Shown here: positions 22,706-31,469 of the stretch, in pieces | How positions within the stretch are numbered: the stretch's first letter is position 1 | How the letters are laid out: every line of letters starts with the position of its first letter | Assembly (NCBI GenBank): GCA_903859155.1 | Contig: CAIOLO010000116.1 | Location: 1 to 64,000 of the forward strand | DNA: 64,000 nt | Source of the DNA: an uncultured beta proteobacterium | GTDB taxonomy: Bacteria > Pseudomonadota > Gammaproteobacteria > Burkholderiales > SG8-39 | Reading direction: 5' to 3' | Translations under genes and position numbers: made by a program | The notes under the pieces: model-generated | The model's input: the letters and a program-made list of their open reading frames with translations, nothing else | What the model was told of the DNA's origin: nothing | Databases searched by the model: none

Positions 22706-25693
22706 CTACCCGCCTGTGCCGAATGCGTGCGCGTACAACAGCCGCAGCGTGAAATCCGCTGTCTTGTCCGCCACCTTCGGAAAGCGTCTCCAGATGGCTG
22801 CGGCTTTCTCCTTGTCATCCGCCACCAGGTAACCCGTCATGCCGGTGATGATGAGGTAGCGTTGCTGGGCATTGGAGTGCCTGAAGCGCGGCTCGAGCAG
22901 CTTCTCCGACAGCGCGGCCATGCGCGCCGCGTCGCGCTTGGCTACGGCGCGCAACAGGTCCAGCCACGCGGTCTGTGATTCACTGAGCCGCAGAGCGCAC
23001 GGCGGCGCTGCGATGCGCTCCCACATGGCCGTGGCATCGGCGGCGGGCAGGAGCGGGGTCATGGTGCGCGCCAGTTGCAGCAGGGAATGAAACCACAGGT
23101 CGATGCGCTCGGCGTCGCGGCAGTCGCCCGCCTGCAGCTTGGCGATCTCGAGATCCTTCTGCAGGCTGCTCGGGATGTCCTGCGGGCGGGGGCCGTTTCT
23201 GCCGAGGATGAAGTCGTGCGCGTAGCGGGCGTTGCGCATGGTTTCAATTTTTTCGAAGAAATCGCCGCCTGCATAGGAGGGCGGCGCAGCCCAGTCGGCG
23301 GCGCGGCCCTCGAGCATGGCGATCACCGGCAGGTCGGTGCCGCCCAGTTCGGTGACCTCGCCTGCGTATTTCTGCAGATAGCGGAACTTCGCCGCGTTGA
23401 GGTCTAGGTAGGGCGCGTAATCGGAATTGACGGGCACCGCGAAGCTGGCGAAAAACGGTTCGAGTACTTTTCTGCCGCCGAGCCGTCGCAACTGCATGTC
23501 GCCCAGGGTCTGCACCTGCACGCGGCGCAGTTCGGCGGCGACGCCGGCGACGCTGCTCATGTCAGACAGCGGCCGCGCCAGCGTCTGCGGGTCGCCGCCG
23601 ACGATGAGCAGGTCGCCGTTGGTGGCGGCGTAGACGACGTAGTCGGGAAACTCGCTGCCCAGCGCACCGAGCACCGAGGCGAGCAGGCTGGCATCGATCT
23701 CATAGAGCTGGAACCACTGCACCAGCACCCCGCCAGGCTTCAAGTAGCGCCGCGCGAGCTGGTAGAACTCGCGCGTGAACAGGCTCGACACGCCGCTCAC
23801 CCAGGGATTGGAGGGCTCCGAGACGATGATGTCGTAACGCCGGTTGTGCGTGGAAAAAAAGGTTTTTGCATCGTCGAAATTGATGTGGCTGCGCGGATCG
23901 GCAAACGCATTGGAGTTGATCGGCGCGAACATCTTTGACGCTTTCGCCATCAGCGGTTCTATTTCAATCGTATCCACCGCTTCCAGCGCCGCGTTGGCGA
24001 GCAGGGTGTGGGTGGTGAGGCCGGTGCCGATGCCGATGACCGCGACGTTCTTCGCATCGGGCTTGACCGCCATCGGCAGCGCGGCGGTGAGCACCATGGT
24101 GACTTCATCGGAGATTCGATCCATGGCCGGATCCATCGCAATGGCGCCGTCGGATTTGCCGTTGGTGCGCAGGCTGCGGCCCTCGGGAAAATCCATCAGG
24201 CTCACCGTGGTGGTCTTGCCGTCCTCGTGCAGGATCAGTTTGGCCTCGCTGCTGCTGTAGACCTCGCCGCGGCGGAACACTCCCGAGGCCATCTTGTAGT
24301 TATCCAGCGGGAAGCCGGCCAGCACCACGGCGAAGGCGAGCGTGGCGGCGGCGGCCGTCCCGGCGCGCAGTGCGAGCGGGCCGCCCACGCGCCACATCAG
24401 GATCAGGCCCAGCATGACATCCAGCGCGGCGCCCGCCGCGATCAGCCCTTTGAGGCCCAGCAGCGGCATCCCCAGGTGCGCGGCGAAGAAAACGCCGATG
24501 ATGGATCCGAGCGTGTTCGATGCATACACCGCGCCGATGCTTTTCTCGCCGTGGCCGAGGCGCAGCAGGCTGTAGGTGATGAGCGGCAGGGTCATGCCGG
24601 CGCAAAAGGTCGCCGGGAACATCACCGCCAGCGCGATGCCGTGGCTGGAGGCGAGGAACAGCGCGTGGCCGGAATCGGTTTTCGCCAGTCCCTTGATGAC
24701 GGCGGCCATGACTTCGAACATCTGTCCGTAAAGAGGGATGGTGGCCAGCGCAAGCAGTCCCATGGCAACCTGCACCCGGGCGAGGAAACGCATGGGGTCG
24801 CCGATGGCATCGATGCGCCGCTTCACCCACAATCCGCCCAAGGCCAGTCCGAGGATGAAGGCCGAGAGCATCAGCTCGAACGAATGCGTCGAGGCGCCCA
24901 GCACCAGGGAGAGCATGCGGATCCAGCCGATTTCGTAGATGAATGAAGCCGCGCCGGTGAGCAGTGCAATGGCCAGATACAGCGTGTAGGAGGCGCTGCC
25001 CGCCGGTGCCCGGGCCTCGACGGGTGCCGCACTCTCTGCTGCGGGACGGGGCTCGGCGCCGCGCGCCAGTATCCAGACGATGGCGGCCAGCGCCAGGTTC
25101 ATGGCGCCGGCCAGCCCGATGGTGCCGGGCAGGCCGAGCTTTTCGATCAGCAGGAAACCGCTGGCGAGCACGCCGATCGCCGCGCCGAAGCTGTTGGTGA
25201 AGTACAGCATCGCCAGCGATCCGCCGGGGGCGAGCGGATAGCGGCGGATGAGGCCCGCGCTCATCAGCGGGAAGGTCATGCCAAGCAATATCGATTGCGG
25301 CAGGATCAGGAGCCCGGCCAGCGTCCACTTGGCGAGCGCTGCTCCCGTCGCGGTTCCCAGGCCGGGCAGCAGCGCGTCATAGGCCCATTGGGTGAGGGTG
25401 ACGAAGGTCCCGTGGAAGACAAGCGCCGCAACCCCGATCAGCGCCTCGGTGACGGCGTAGCCCACCAGCAGGTTGGCCCAGCGCGGGCCGAAGCGGCTGC
25501 ACAGCCAGGCACCGATTGCCATGCCGCCCATGAACAGCGCCAGCACCAGCGTCTGCGCATAGGCCGCGTGGCCCAGGAACAGTTTGAGATAGTGGCTCCA
25601 GATCGACTCGTAGATGAGCCCGGCAAAGCCGGATGCGGTGAACAGCAGAAAAAATACACCGCGCGGCACGCGGGAACGGAAGGGTTCGTTCAC
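22706..25693 (-). CDS. Large membrane protein with spermidine-synthase-like domain
   Basis: This 995-residue protein has an N-terminal half with many hydrophobic segments (about residues 15-470) and a soluble C-terminal half with a spermidine-synthase-like SAM/dcSAM-binding fold. In the membrane part, FLLFTASGFAGLIYESIWSH is the typical opening of this fused family. In the C-terminal part, NVAVIGIGTGLTTHTLLANA is the glycine loop, VDTIEIEPLMAKASKMF the acidic strand, and RYDIIVSEPSNPWVSGVSSL the active-site-like block. Many proteobacteria have such fused proteins, but their substrate is not established, and polyamine synthesis should not be assumed. It is divergent from the M48 protease gene. 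Confidence 0.85.
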   Translation of the reverse strand: MNEPFRSRVPRGVFFLLFTASGFAGLIYESIWSHYLKLFLGHAAYAQTLVLALFMGGMAIGAWLCSRFGPRWANLLVGYAVTEALIGVAALVFHGTFVTLTQWAYDALLPGLGTATGAALAKWTLAGLLILPQSILLGMTFPLMSAGLIRRYPLAPGGSLAMLYFTNSFGAAIGVLASGFLLIEKLGLPGTIGLAGAMNLALAAIVWILARGAEPRPAAESAAPVEARAPAGSASYTLYLAIALLTGAASFIYEIGWIRMLSLVLGASTHSFELMLSAFILGLALGGLWVKRRIDAIGDPMRFLARVQVAMGLLALATIPLYGQMFEVMAAVIKGLAKTDSGHALFLASSHGIALAVMFPATFCAGMTLPLITYSLLRLGHGEKSIGAVYASNTLGSIIGVFFAAHLGMPLLGLKGLIAAGAALDVMLGLILMWRVGGPLALRAGTAAAATLAFAVVLAGFPLDNYKMASGVFRRGEVYSSSEAKLILHEDGKTTTVSLMDFPEGRSLRTNGKSDGAIAMDPAMDRISDEVTMVLTAALPMAVKPDAKNVAVIGIGTGLTTHTLLANAALEAVDTIEIEPLMAKASKMFAPINSNAFADPRSHINFDDAKTFFSTHNRRYDIIVSEPSNPWVSGVSSLFTREFYQLARRYLKPGGVLVQWFQLYEIDASLLASVLGALGSEFPDYVVYAATNGDLLIVGGDPQTLARPLSDMSSVAGVAAELRRVQVQTLGDMQLRRLGGRKVLEPFFASFAVPVNSDYAPYLDLNAAKFRYLQKYAGEVTELGGTDLPVIAMLEGRAADWAAPPSYAGGDFFEKIETMRNARYAHDFILGRNGPRPQDIPSSLQKDLEIAKLQAGDCRDAERIDLWFHSLLQLARTMTPLLPAADATAMWERIAAPPCALRLSESQTAWLDLLRAVAKRDAARMAALSEKLLEPRFRHSNAQQRYLIITGMTGYLVADDKEKAAAIWRRFPKVADKTADFTLRLLYAHAFGTGG

Positions 25694-25833
25694 AGTCGAT
25701 TCTCTCGCAGGTCATGTTTGCCGATGGCGCAGCGGCAGCAAAAGGCGTTATCTTACCCGCCACATTTGCACTGCGAATCCCCGGATCGCTGCTTCGGCAA
25801 AGGAAATGCTTACGTTTGGAGATGGAGCGCATC

Positions 25834-26682
25834 ATGAAATCAGCGGGAGGTTCGCGGCGGTGGATTCCTTTTTGCGTCGTCTGGTCCGCGGCAGGGCTTC
25901 TCAGCGCCTGCCAGTCGGTGCAGACTACGCAGCCCGGCGTGGTCGGGGTCGAGCGCAAACAGACCATGACCTCGTTGTTGCCTGCGAGCCAGGTCAACGG
26001 CGGCGCGGAAAAGGCCTATCAGCAGGTATTGCAGGACGCGCGCAAGAAAAACCAGTTGAACCGCGATGCCGCGCAGCTTGCCCGGGTGAAACAGGTTGCC
26101 GAGCGTTTGATTCCGGCGACCTCCGCGTTTCGCAACGATGCGCAGGGGTGGAAGTGGGAGGTCAACGTCATTACCTCGGCCGAAGTCAACGCCTGGTGCA
26201 TGCCCGGGGGAAAGATCGCCTTCTATACCGGGCTGATCGAAAAGCTCCAGGTCAGCGACGGCGAGATGGCCGCGGTGATGGGGCATGAAATCGCGCATGC
26301 GCTGCGGGAGCACGGGCGCGAGCGTGCCTCGGCGGCGGTGCTGCAGTCCACGGTGCTCAATATCGGCGCGGCGCTGCTGGGTGTCAGCGGATCGGCGGTG
26401 GACCTGTCGAGCACCATTCTTGATGTCACCTTCAATCTGCCCAACTCGCGTCAGGACGAGACCGAGGCCGACCGCATCGGTATCGAACTGGCCGCGCGTG
26501 CCGGATTCGATCCCCATGCCGCGGTGTCGCTGTGGCAAAAGATGAGTCAGCTGGGCGGTGGTCGCGGCCCGGCGTTTCTGTCCACGCATCCTTCGCCGGA
26601 CAATCGAATCAAGGATTTGCAGGTTTATGCGGAGCGCGTCATGCCGCTTTATCAGGCGGCTCAGGCGGCGCGCAAACCCTAG
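25834..26682 (+). CDS. M48-family zinc metalloprotease, lipoprotein
   Basis: This 282-residue protein has a lipoprotein signal with lipobox LSAC (Cys26) and the zincin motif HEIAH (151-155) in MGHEIAHALREHGRERAS. The third ligand Glu is in SRQDETEADRIGIELAARAG, and the domain closes with AFLSTHPSPDNRIKDLQ. This is the LoiP/YggG (M48C) type, periplasmic, outer-membrane linked and involved in envelope protein quality control. The ATG at 25834 is chosen because GGAG lies 6 nt before it and the signal peptide starts there; an ATG at 25822 has no room for a ribosome site. Confidence 0.9.
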   Translation: MKSAGGSRRWIPFCVVWSAAGLLSACQSVQTTQPGVVGVERKQTMTSLLPASQVNGGAEKAYQQVLQDARKKNQLNRDAAQLARVKQVAERLIPATSAFRNDAQGWKWEVNVITSAEVNAWCMPGGKIAFYTGLIEKLQVSDGEMAAVMGHEIAHALREHGRERASAAVLQSTVLNIGAALLGVSGSAVDLSSTILDVTFNLPNSRQDETEADRIGIELAARAGFDPHAAVSLWQKMSQLGGGRGPAFLSTHPSPDNRIKDLQVYAERVMPLYQAAQAARKP

Positions 26683-26767
26683 GCCGGCGCCCTTCGCGCT
26701 CAGGTATTGCCGCGAACGCGAGCTCATGCATCCGTTATAATCAAAGACTTACAGCAGGTTTTCGCCA

Positions 26768-28177
26768 ATGATCCAACAGACACTCTACGACAAACTCTGG
26801 GCCAGTCACGCGGTGCGCGCCGAAGACGACGGCACCACGCTGCTTTATATCGACCGGCACCTGGTGCACGAAGTTACCAGTCCCCAGGCCTATGAAGGCC
26901 TGAAGGTCGCCGGCCGCAGGGTGTGGCGCAAGGATTCCGTGGTGGCCACCGCCGACCACAACACGCCCACGGACCACTGGGAAGAGGGCATCAAGGATCC
27001 GATTTCGCGCCTGCAGGTGGAAACCCTCGACGCCAATATCAAGGAATACGGCGCCAAGGTTTTTTTTCCGTTTCTGGACAAACGCCAGGGCATCGTGCAC
27101 GTGATCGGGCCGGAAAACGGCTTCACTCTGCCGGGCATGACCGTGGTCTGCGGCGATTCGCATACCAGCACGCACGGAGCGTTTGGCTGTCTGGCCTACG
27201 GCGTGGGCACCTCCGAGGTCGAGCACGTGCTCGCCACGCAGACGCTGCTGGCCAAGAAGATGCAGAACATGCTGGTGCTGGTGGAGGGCGATATTCCCCG
27301 CGGCGTGACCGGCAAGGACATCGCCCTGGCGGTGGTGCGCCGCATCGGTACCGCCGGCGGTACCGGTTGTGCGGTGGAATTCGCCGGCAGCGCGATCCGC
27401 GCGCTTTCCATGGAAGGCCGCATGACGCTTTGCAACATGGCGATCGAGGCGGGCGCGCGCGCCGGTATGGTCGCCGTGGATGACGTGACCATTGATTATT
27501 TGAAGGGCCGCCCTGATGCGCCGATCGGTGCGACCTGGGACCGCGCCGTGGCGCACTGGCGCACCTTGCAGAGCGACCCTGGGTCGAAATTCGACCGCGT
27601 GGTGCAGATCGACGCGAGAGAATTGAAACCTCATGTCACCTGGGGAACCTCCCCGGAAATGGTGGTGACCATCGATGACCGCGTGCCCGACCCCGACAAG
27701 GAAAAAGATCCGGTGCGTCGCGAGGGCATGGAGCGTGCGCTGGTGTACATGGGGCTCGAGCCCAATACCGCGATCAGGGATATCCGCATCGACAAGGTGT
27801 TCATCGGATCGTGCACCAACTCGCGCATTGAGGATTTGCGCGCCGCTGCCGGCGTGGTGCGCGGCCGGCGCAAGGCGGCCAACGTCAAGCTCGTCCTGGT
27901 GGTGCCCGGTTCCGGGCAGGTAAAGCTGCAGGCGGAGAAAGAAGGCCTGGATCGCATTTTCAAGGACGCGGGTTTCGAATGGCGCGAGCCGGGCTGCTCC
28001 ATGTGCCTTGGCATGAACGCCGACCGCCTCGAGCCGGGCGAACGCTGCGCGTCGACTTCCAATCGCAATTTCGAAGGACGCCAGGGCACCGGCGGGCGCA
28101 CGCATCTGGTCAGCCCGGCCATGGCGGCGGCGGCCGGCGTGGCGGGATATTTTGTCGACGTTCGCGAGCTTCGCTGA
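26768..28177 (+). CDS. leuC: 3-isopropylmalate dehydratase, large subunit
   Basis: This 469-residue aconitase-family subunit, with LeuD, isomerises 2-isopropylmalate to 3-isopropylmalate in leucine synthesis. The 4Fe-4S cysteines are in [17 protein letters not shown] and in [19 protein letters not shown]. Other markers are [36 protein letters not shown] and [20 protein letters not shown]. Length is typical (466-472). It opens a run leuC-entericidin-leuD-leuB. A perfect TATAAT hexamer lies at 26736-26741, but no -35 is properly spaced. Confidence 0.97.
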   Translation: MIQQTLYDKLWASHAVRAEDDGTTLLYIDRHLVHEVTSPQAYEGLKVAGRRVWRKDSVVATADHNTPTDHWEEGIKDPISRLQVETLDANIKEYGAKVFFPFLDKRQGIVHVIGPENGFTLPGMTVVCGDSHTSTHGAFGCLAYGVGTSEVEHVLATQTLLAKKMQNMLVLVEGDIPRGVTGKDIALAVVRRIGTAGGTGCAVEFAGSAIRALSMEGRMTLCNMAIEAGARAGMVAVDDVTIDYLKGRPDAPIGATWDRAVAHWRTLQSDPGSKFDRVVQIDARELKPHVTWGTSPEMVVTIDDRVPDPDKEKDPVRREGMERALVYMGLEPNTAIRDIRIDKVFIGSCTNSRIEDLRAAAGVVRGRRKAANVKLVLVVPGSGQVKLQAEKEGLDRIFKDAGFEWREPGCSMCLGMNADRLEPGERCASTSNRNFEGRQGTGGRTHLVSPAMAAAAGVAGYFVDVRELR

Positions 28178-28198
28178 GCGGGATCCGGGAAGACAGTC

Positions 28199-28321
28199 AT
28201 GAGCAAACTTTTTTCCGGCATTGTGATTCTGCTGGTTCTGGCCGGTTGCAACACCATGCAGGGTCTGGGCAAGGATGTGAAGGCGGGCGGCGAGGCGCTG
28301 GAACGCGCTTCCAAGAAATAA
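28199..28321 (+). CDS. Entericidin-like small lipoprotein
   Basis: This 40-residue peptide is [20 protein letters not shown] followed by [21 protein letters not shown] hydrophobic signal ends in the lipobox VLAGC (Cys17), and the mature part has the GxGKDVxxGGExxERAS pattern of the entericidin A/B family. Entericidins are envelope lipoproteins described as a stress-related toxin/antidote pair in E. coli. A single entericidin gene between leuC and leuD is a common arrangement in betaproteobacteria. It begins 21 bp after leuC and leuD follows 28 bp later. Confidence 0.85.
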   Translation: MSKLFSGIVILLVLAGCNTMQGLGKDVKAGGEALERASKK

Positions 28322-28349
28322 TCGGAACCGGGACAGCCAGGAAACAGCC

Positions 28350-28988
28350 ATGCAGAAATTCACCGTACACAAGGGTCTGGTCGCGCCGATGGATCGCGCC
28401 AATGTCGACACCGATGCGATCATCCCCAAGCAGTTCCTCAAATCGATCCGGCGCATCGGCTTCGGGCAGAACCTGTTCGATGCCTGGCGCTACCTGGATG
28501 AGGGCCAGCCGGGGCAGGACTGCAGCAACCGTCCGATCAATCGTGACTTTGTGTTGAACCAGTCGCGCTACAAGGGCGCCTCGATCCTCATCGCGCGCAA
28601 GAACTTCGGCTGCGGCTCCTCGCGCGAGCACGCTCCCTGGGCGCTGGGCGAATACGGCTTTCGCGCGATTATTGCGCCTTCGTATGGCGATATCTTTTTC
28701 AACAACTCGCTAAAGAACGGCCTGTTGCCCATCACGCTCGACGAGACGAAGGTGGACCGGCTGTTCAGCGAGGCCGCACCGTTTCCCGGCTATGCGCTGG
28801 AGATCAACCTCGAGGCGCAGGTGGTGATCAAGCCCGACGGTGATTCCTATCATTTCGACGTAGAGCCATTCAGCAAGTACTGCCTGCTGAACGGCTTTGA
28901 CGACATCGGCCTGACGCTGCGCCATGCAGCGACCATTCGCGCGTTCGAGGAAAAACGCAAAATCGAGCAGCCCTGGCTGTTCACTTGA
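28350..28988 (+). CDS. leuD: 3-isopropylmalate dehydratase, small subunit
   Basis: This 212-residue swivel-domain subunit partners LeuC. Markers are [20 protein letters not shown], the substrate loop [20 protein letters not shown], and [20 protein letters not shown], with a closing region [20 protein letters not shown]. Length is normal for the proteobacterial type (about 200-216). An AGGA ribosome site precedes the ATG by 8 nt. It is followed at once by a strong terminator-like hairpin (28999-29041) before leuB. Confidence 0.97.
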   Translation: MQKFTVHKGLVAPMDRANVDTDAIIPKQFLKSIRRIGFGQNLFDAWRYLDEGQPGQDCSNRPINRDFVLNQSRYKGASILIARKNFGCGSSREHAPWALGEYGFRAIIAPSYGDIFFNNSLKNGLLPITLDETKVDRLFSEAAPFPGYALEINLEAQVVIKPDGDSYHFDVEPFSKYCLLNGFDDIGLTLRHAATIRAFEEKRKIEQPWLFT

Positions 28989-28998
28989 TAAAAAAGTG

Positions 28999-29041
28999 AA
29001 TGGCCGGGGTTCCGAAGCGGACCCCGGCCATTCTGTTTTTT
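28999..29041. terminator. Strong, bidirectional-looking terminator between leuD and leuB
   Basis: GAATGGCCGGGGTTCCG (28999-29015) pairs with CGGACCCCGGCCATTC (29019-29034), with one bulged T. A TGTTTTTT tail follows and an AAAAAA run precedes it, so it could act on both strands. It begins 10 bp after the leuD stop and ends 12 bp before the leuB ATG. Confidence 0.8.
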
Positions 29042-29053
29042 GGGATGCGAATC

Positions 29054-30109
29054 ATGAAAATCGCAGTGCTGCCCGGCGACGGGATCGGCAAGGAGATCGT
29101 GGCCGAGGCGCTGAAGGTGCTGCGCGCGCTGGACCTGCGGCTGGAGATGCAGGAGGCCCCGGTCGGCGGAACCGCCTACGAAGCCTGCGGCGAGCCGCTG
29201 CCCGGGGCAACGCTTGAGCTGGCCAAAGCGGCCGACGCCATTCTTTTCGGCGCTGTGGGTGACCCGCGCTTCGACGCCATCCCGCGCGACAAGCGCCCGG
29301 AGCAGGCGATTCTCGGGCTGCGCAAGGAACTGGGCCTGTTCGCCAATCTGCGGCCCGCGGTGGTCTACGCAGAGCTGGCCGATGCGTCCTCGCTGCGGCC
29401 GGAAGTGGTGGCAGGCCTGGATATCCTCATCCTGCGCGAACTCACCGGCGACATTTATTTCGGGAAGCCGCGCGGCATCCGCAAACTGGAGTCTGGCGAG
29501 CGCGAGGGCTTCGATACCATGCGCTACAGTGAGTCCGAGGTGCGCCGCATTGCGCAGGTGGCCTTCGCCGCGGCCAGAAAGCGCGGCCGCAAGGTGTGCT
29601 CGGTGGACAAGGCCAATGTGCTGGACACCTCGCAACTGTGGCGTGAAGTGGTCACCCAGGTGGGCGGAGAATATCCGGATGTCGAGCTCTCGCACATGTA
29701 TGTTGACAATGCGGCGATGCAGCTGGTGCGCAACCCCAAGCAGTTCGATGTCATCGTTACCGGCAACATGTTCGGCGACATTCTTTCGGATGAGGCCTCG
29801 ATGCTGACCGGATCGATCGGCATGCTGCCCTCGGCTTCGATGGACGAGCGCGGCAAGGGCCTGTACGAGCCGATTCATGGTTCGGCGCCGGACATCGCCG
29901 GCAAGGGTGTCGCCAATCCCCTTGCGACGATTCTGTCGGCGGCGATGATGCTGCGTTACAGCCTCGAGCAGGCGGCCGCGGCCGATCGCATCGAGGCGGC
30001 GGTAAAGAAGGTGCTGGTGCAGGGGCTGCGCACGCCTGACATATTTCAGGCGGGAACCCGCAAGGTGGGCACGCGCGAAATGGGCGACGCGGTATTGGCC
30101 GCGTTGTAG
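29054..30109 (+). CDS. leuB: 3-isopropylmalate dehydrogenase
   Basis: This 351-residue enzyme oxidises 3-isopropylmalate to the keto acid that yields 2-oxoisocaproate, using NAD+. Markers are [19 protein letters not shown], the substrate-binding [54 protein letters not shown] and the cofactor block [20 protein letters not shown]. The ATG at 29054 starts at the conserved [12 protein letters not shown]; another in-frame ATG lies at 29045. Because a strong hairpin sits just upstream, expression depends on readthrough or on a promoter near the hairpin. Confidence 0.97.
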   Translation: MKIAVLPGDGIGKEIVAEALKVLRALDLRLEMQEAPVGGTAYEACGEPLPGATLELAKAADAILFGAVGDPRFDAIPRDKRPEQAILGLRKELGLFANLRPAVVYAELADASSLRPEVVAGLDILILRELTGDIYFGKPRGIRKLESGEREGFDTMRYSESEVRRIAQVAFAAARKRGRKVCSVDKANVLDTSQLWREVVTQVGGEYPDVELSHMYVDNAAMQLVRNPKQFDVIVTGNMFGDILSDEASMLTGSIGMLPSASMDERGKGLYEPIHGSAPDIAGKGVANPLATILSAAMMLRYSLEQAAAADRIEAAVKKVLVQGLRTPDIFQAGTRKVGTREMGDAVLAAL

Positions 30110-30140
30110 CGTTGTAGATTCTCGATGTAAGGAAAAGCAG

Positions 30141-31262
30141 ATGCAAAAAACAGGCATAGTGGGCTGGCGCGGCATGGTGGGGTCAGTGCTGGTCGGGCGG
30201 ATGCGCGAGGAGCGCGATTTCGACCTCATAGACCCGGTGTTCTTCTCCACCTCCCAGGCCGGCGGCAAGGGGCCGGACATCGGCCGCGCGAGCGCTCCGG
30301 TGGGCGATGCGCGATCCATCGAGGCACTCAAGGGCATGGAGATCATCATTTCCTGCCAGGGCGGGGATTACACCAACGACATCCATCCCAAATTGCGCTC
30401 GGCAGGCTGGAACGGCTACTGGATAGACGCCGCCTCGGCCTTGCGGATGAACAAGGACGCCGTGATCATTCTTGACCCGGTCAATCGCGATGTGATCGAC
30501 GCGGCGGTCAAGCGCGGCCTCCGGGACTACATCGGCGGCAACTGTACCGTGAGCCTCATGTTGCTGGCGCTGCACGGCCTTTTCAAGGCCGATCTGGTGG
30601 AGTGGATCACCGCCATGACCTATCAGGCGGCCTCCGGTGCCGGTGCCGAGAACATGCGCGAACTGGTTACCCAGATGGGTGCGGTGCACGGCGCGGTGCG
30701 TACCGCGCTCGACGATCCGGCGGTCGGCATACTGGAGATCGATCGCGCGGTCGCGATGACCTTGCGCGACCAGAGTTTTCCGACGAAAAACTTCGGCGGG
30801 CCGCTCGCGGGCAGCTTGCTGCCGTGGATCGACAAGGATCTTGGCAATGGCCAGAGCAAGGAGGAGTGGAAGGGCGGCGCGGAAGGCAACAAGATTCTGG
30901 GCCGTGAATCGCGGCCGACGCCGATCGACGGGGTTTGTGTGCGCATCGGCGCTATGCGCTGCCACAGCCAGGCATTGACGCTTAAGCTCAAACGCGACCT
31001 GCCAATCGCCGAGATCGAAAAGCTGTTGGCCGGCGCGAACGACTGGGCGAAGGTTATCCCCAACCGGCGCGAGGACACGCTTGCCGAATTGACTCCGGCG
31101 CGTGTCACCGGAACACTGCAGGTGCCGGTGGGACGGTTGCGCAAGCTTGCGCTCGATGCCAGCAACACCCACCTGACGGCATTTACCGTCGGCGATCAGC
31201 TGTTATGGGGTGCCGCGGAGCCGCTGCGTCGCATGTTGCGGATTTTGCTGGGAAAACTCTAA
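30141..31262 (+). CDS. asd: Aspartate-semialdehyde dehydrogenase
   Basis: This 373-residue NADPH enzyme reduces aspartyl phosphate to aspartate semialdehyde, the branch point to lysine, diaminopimelate, methionine and threonine. The cofactor loop is [17 protein letters not shown], the catalytic cysteine is in [20 protein letters not shown], and the active-site His is in [19 protein letters not shown]. This is the Gram-negative (E. coli-like) type, of normal length. AAGGA lies 7 nt before the ATG. It follows leuB by 31 bp and precedes fimV by a 207-bp gap. Confidence 0.97.
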   Translation: MQKTGIVGWRGMVGSVLVGRMREERDFDLIDPVFFSTSQAGGKGPDIGRASAPVGDARSIEALKGMEIIISCQGGDYTNDIHPKLRSAGWNGYWIDAASALRMNKDAVIILDPVNRDVIDAAVKRGLRDYIGGNCTVSLMLLALHGLFKADLVEWITAMTYQAASGAGAENMRELVTQMGAVHGAVRTALDDPAVGILEIDRAVAMTLRDQSFPTKNFGGPLAGSLLPWIDKDLGNGQSKEEWKGGAEGNKILGRESRPTPIDGVCVRIGAMRCHSQALTLKLKRDLPIAEIEKLLAGANDWAKVIPNRREDTLAELTPARVTGTLQVPVGRLRKLALDASNTHLTAFTVGDQLLWGAAEPLRRMLRILLGKL

Positions 31263-31469
31263 TCCGCCGACGATCAGGCCGGTGGCTTGGCTATAAATTG
31301 TGAATCCTTGAACGCGGGTGGGGCGCTGACGCGAACCACCCGGTGTCAAATCAGAATTTGTGCCAAAAAATACCGACTTAACGCAGTTTGCGAAAGAGAA
31401 GTTGAGCTTGCCATGCTAACCTCATGATGGTATTTTAGTTTCCTTCCCTCCGATTACCTGGGTGGCAGT

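Noticed and set aside
26736..26741. Perfect TATAAT hexamer upstream of leuC
   Set aside because: No acceptable -35 hexamer lies 16-18 bp upstream. It may still be used with an activator, but it cannot be called as a promoter from sequence alone.
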